This document shows, piece by piece, positions 63,160 through 64,000 of a stretch of 64,000 bases of DNA. Source of the DNA: Primulina eburnea (lineage: Eukaryota > Streptophyta > Magnoliopsida > Lamiales > Gesneriaceae). Under the pieces are notes generated by a model that was not told the DNA's origin, ran no database searches, and was given only the letters and a program-made list of their open reading frames with translations. The stretch lies in the NCBI RefSeq assembly GCF_022965805.1, contig NC_133101.1, forward strand, positions 12,437,069 to 12,501,068, read 5' to 3'. A program made the translations under genes and the position numbers. The first letter of the stretch is position 1. Each line of letters starts with the position of its first letter.

Positions 63160-64000
63160 GTTTCGATAGCCTTACTAGTAGGTGTTGCTATCCTAAAAGG
63201 TTTAACAAGCATTTTAGGTTTAACCCCTAATTTTTTAGTGAACCTCTTAGATATAAAAGAATGTGTGTCACCACAATCAAACAACACATAAGCAGGTAAA
63301 TTTTTTTATTAGAATAGTAACTTCTAAAAAAAACTAGTGAAGGTCCCTCTAAGTTGCTAAATGTCGAGTTCGAGGTTACTCATGGTCTTAGATTGGGTCG
63401 CCATTTCTTGCTCAAACTTTGTCAAAATTATTTTCGAAAATGGTTGCAACATGCTTGAGATTTTAGAGAATTTATGCTTAAATCGGTGTGATCTTCTTTG
63501 TGAAAAATGGGAGGGTTACTTATATGTGAGGAAGAAAAGTTTTTGGTCACGATTCTATCCCTTAAATGCATCATTGATGAGCATAAATAGACCAAAAAGT
63601 AAGCTTGTTACCAAAAATAGAGGATTTCAAATCTGATGAGACTCTGATTACGCCTATAAATTAGATTTTAGGTCGTTGATTGATGGTTATTATACTACCT
63701 CGAAAATAATTGTCAAGGATATGAATGCACTGGTCCTTTGGCCAAATTTGACATCTTATCACGTTTTGTAAATTAGGATCTCAGTCAGATTATGATCATG
63801 CTGGCTCTAATATCATTTAAATGTCATGTCCTGAGAACTAGGTGTACAGACACATTCGTTTTTTAACAATCACATAACTTTAAAATAATATGCTCGTAAT
63901 ACAATACATAACCAAACCAGTTTATAAAATAATCCGTCATTGTCTTTACAACATGAAAGAAATCAAATAGTGCAGAAGAGTAAAACTTAAAATGTAAAAT
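63160..64000. repeat. Flank 3 of the tandem unit (partial)
   Basis: Begins abruptly with GTTTCGATAGCC, matching 35752 and about 51676, and continues collinearly to the window end. It includes the start of the LTR-like segment at 63822. This shows that at least a third unit follows copy C, with everything between intron 12 of the gene and this point lost. Confidence 0.85.

Overview
This is a gene-poor, repeat-rich piece of plant nuclear DNA, most likely from a eudicot. The evidence is nested Ty3/gypsy LTR retrotransposons with plant-type primer-binding sites, a CACTA-like repeat family, solo LTRs, and an intron-containing gene with plant splice sites whose exons read like the Arabidopsis WD40/TFIIIC90 (GTF3C4-type) protein, as I recall it. 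No bacterial-type operon, rRNA, tRNA or CRISPR is visible.

Backbone. Three head-to-tail copies of a unit of about 12.7 kb (without later insertions) run through the window. Each unit is a TFIIIC90-like gene on the minus strand plus about 6.4 kb of flank. Gene copy A lies at 1-4213 (exons 2-12 only, with more 3' exons expected left of the window). Copy B lies at 40065-46034 (15 exons traced). Copy C lies at 60103-61489 (exons 13-14 only). Flank 1 is 33467-39890, flank 2 is 46198-60107 with interruptions, and flank 3 begins at 63160. All three copies are damaged, by different lesions, so none looks like a working gene.

Insertions. The upstream end of copy A was hit by a chromovirus-like (Tekay/Del type) element, 4219-33461, with about 3-kb LTRs and decayed coding sequence. 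It then received two further elements. An Athila-type element (6860-18053) sits in its left LTR. A young, apparently intact Tekay-type element (18960-26079) sits in its integrase region; it has a 1475-residue gag-pol frame, two 1240-bp LTRs with only 6 mismatches, and a perfect TGAGC target duplication. All three are coded on the minus strand. Flank 2 received two 3.2-kb solo LTRs of one family in opposite orientations (47965-51120 and about 54680-59488). The second of these carries a CACTA-like insertion. Between copy C and flank 3 sits a 1.67-kb LTR-like fragment at a rearrangement junction.

Most notable pattern. Three unrelated LTRs (young Tekay, Athila, and the 61490-63159 fragment) each carry a cluster of short GC-rich inverted repeats, each with a different sequence. 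In the Tekay LTR the cluster directly precedes a TATA box. The Athila element carries a second copy of its cluster beside a TTTATAAA box just upstream of its extra downstream ORF, which suggests an internal promoter.
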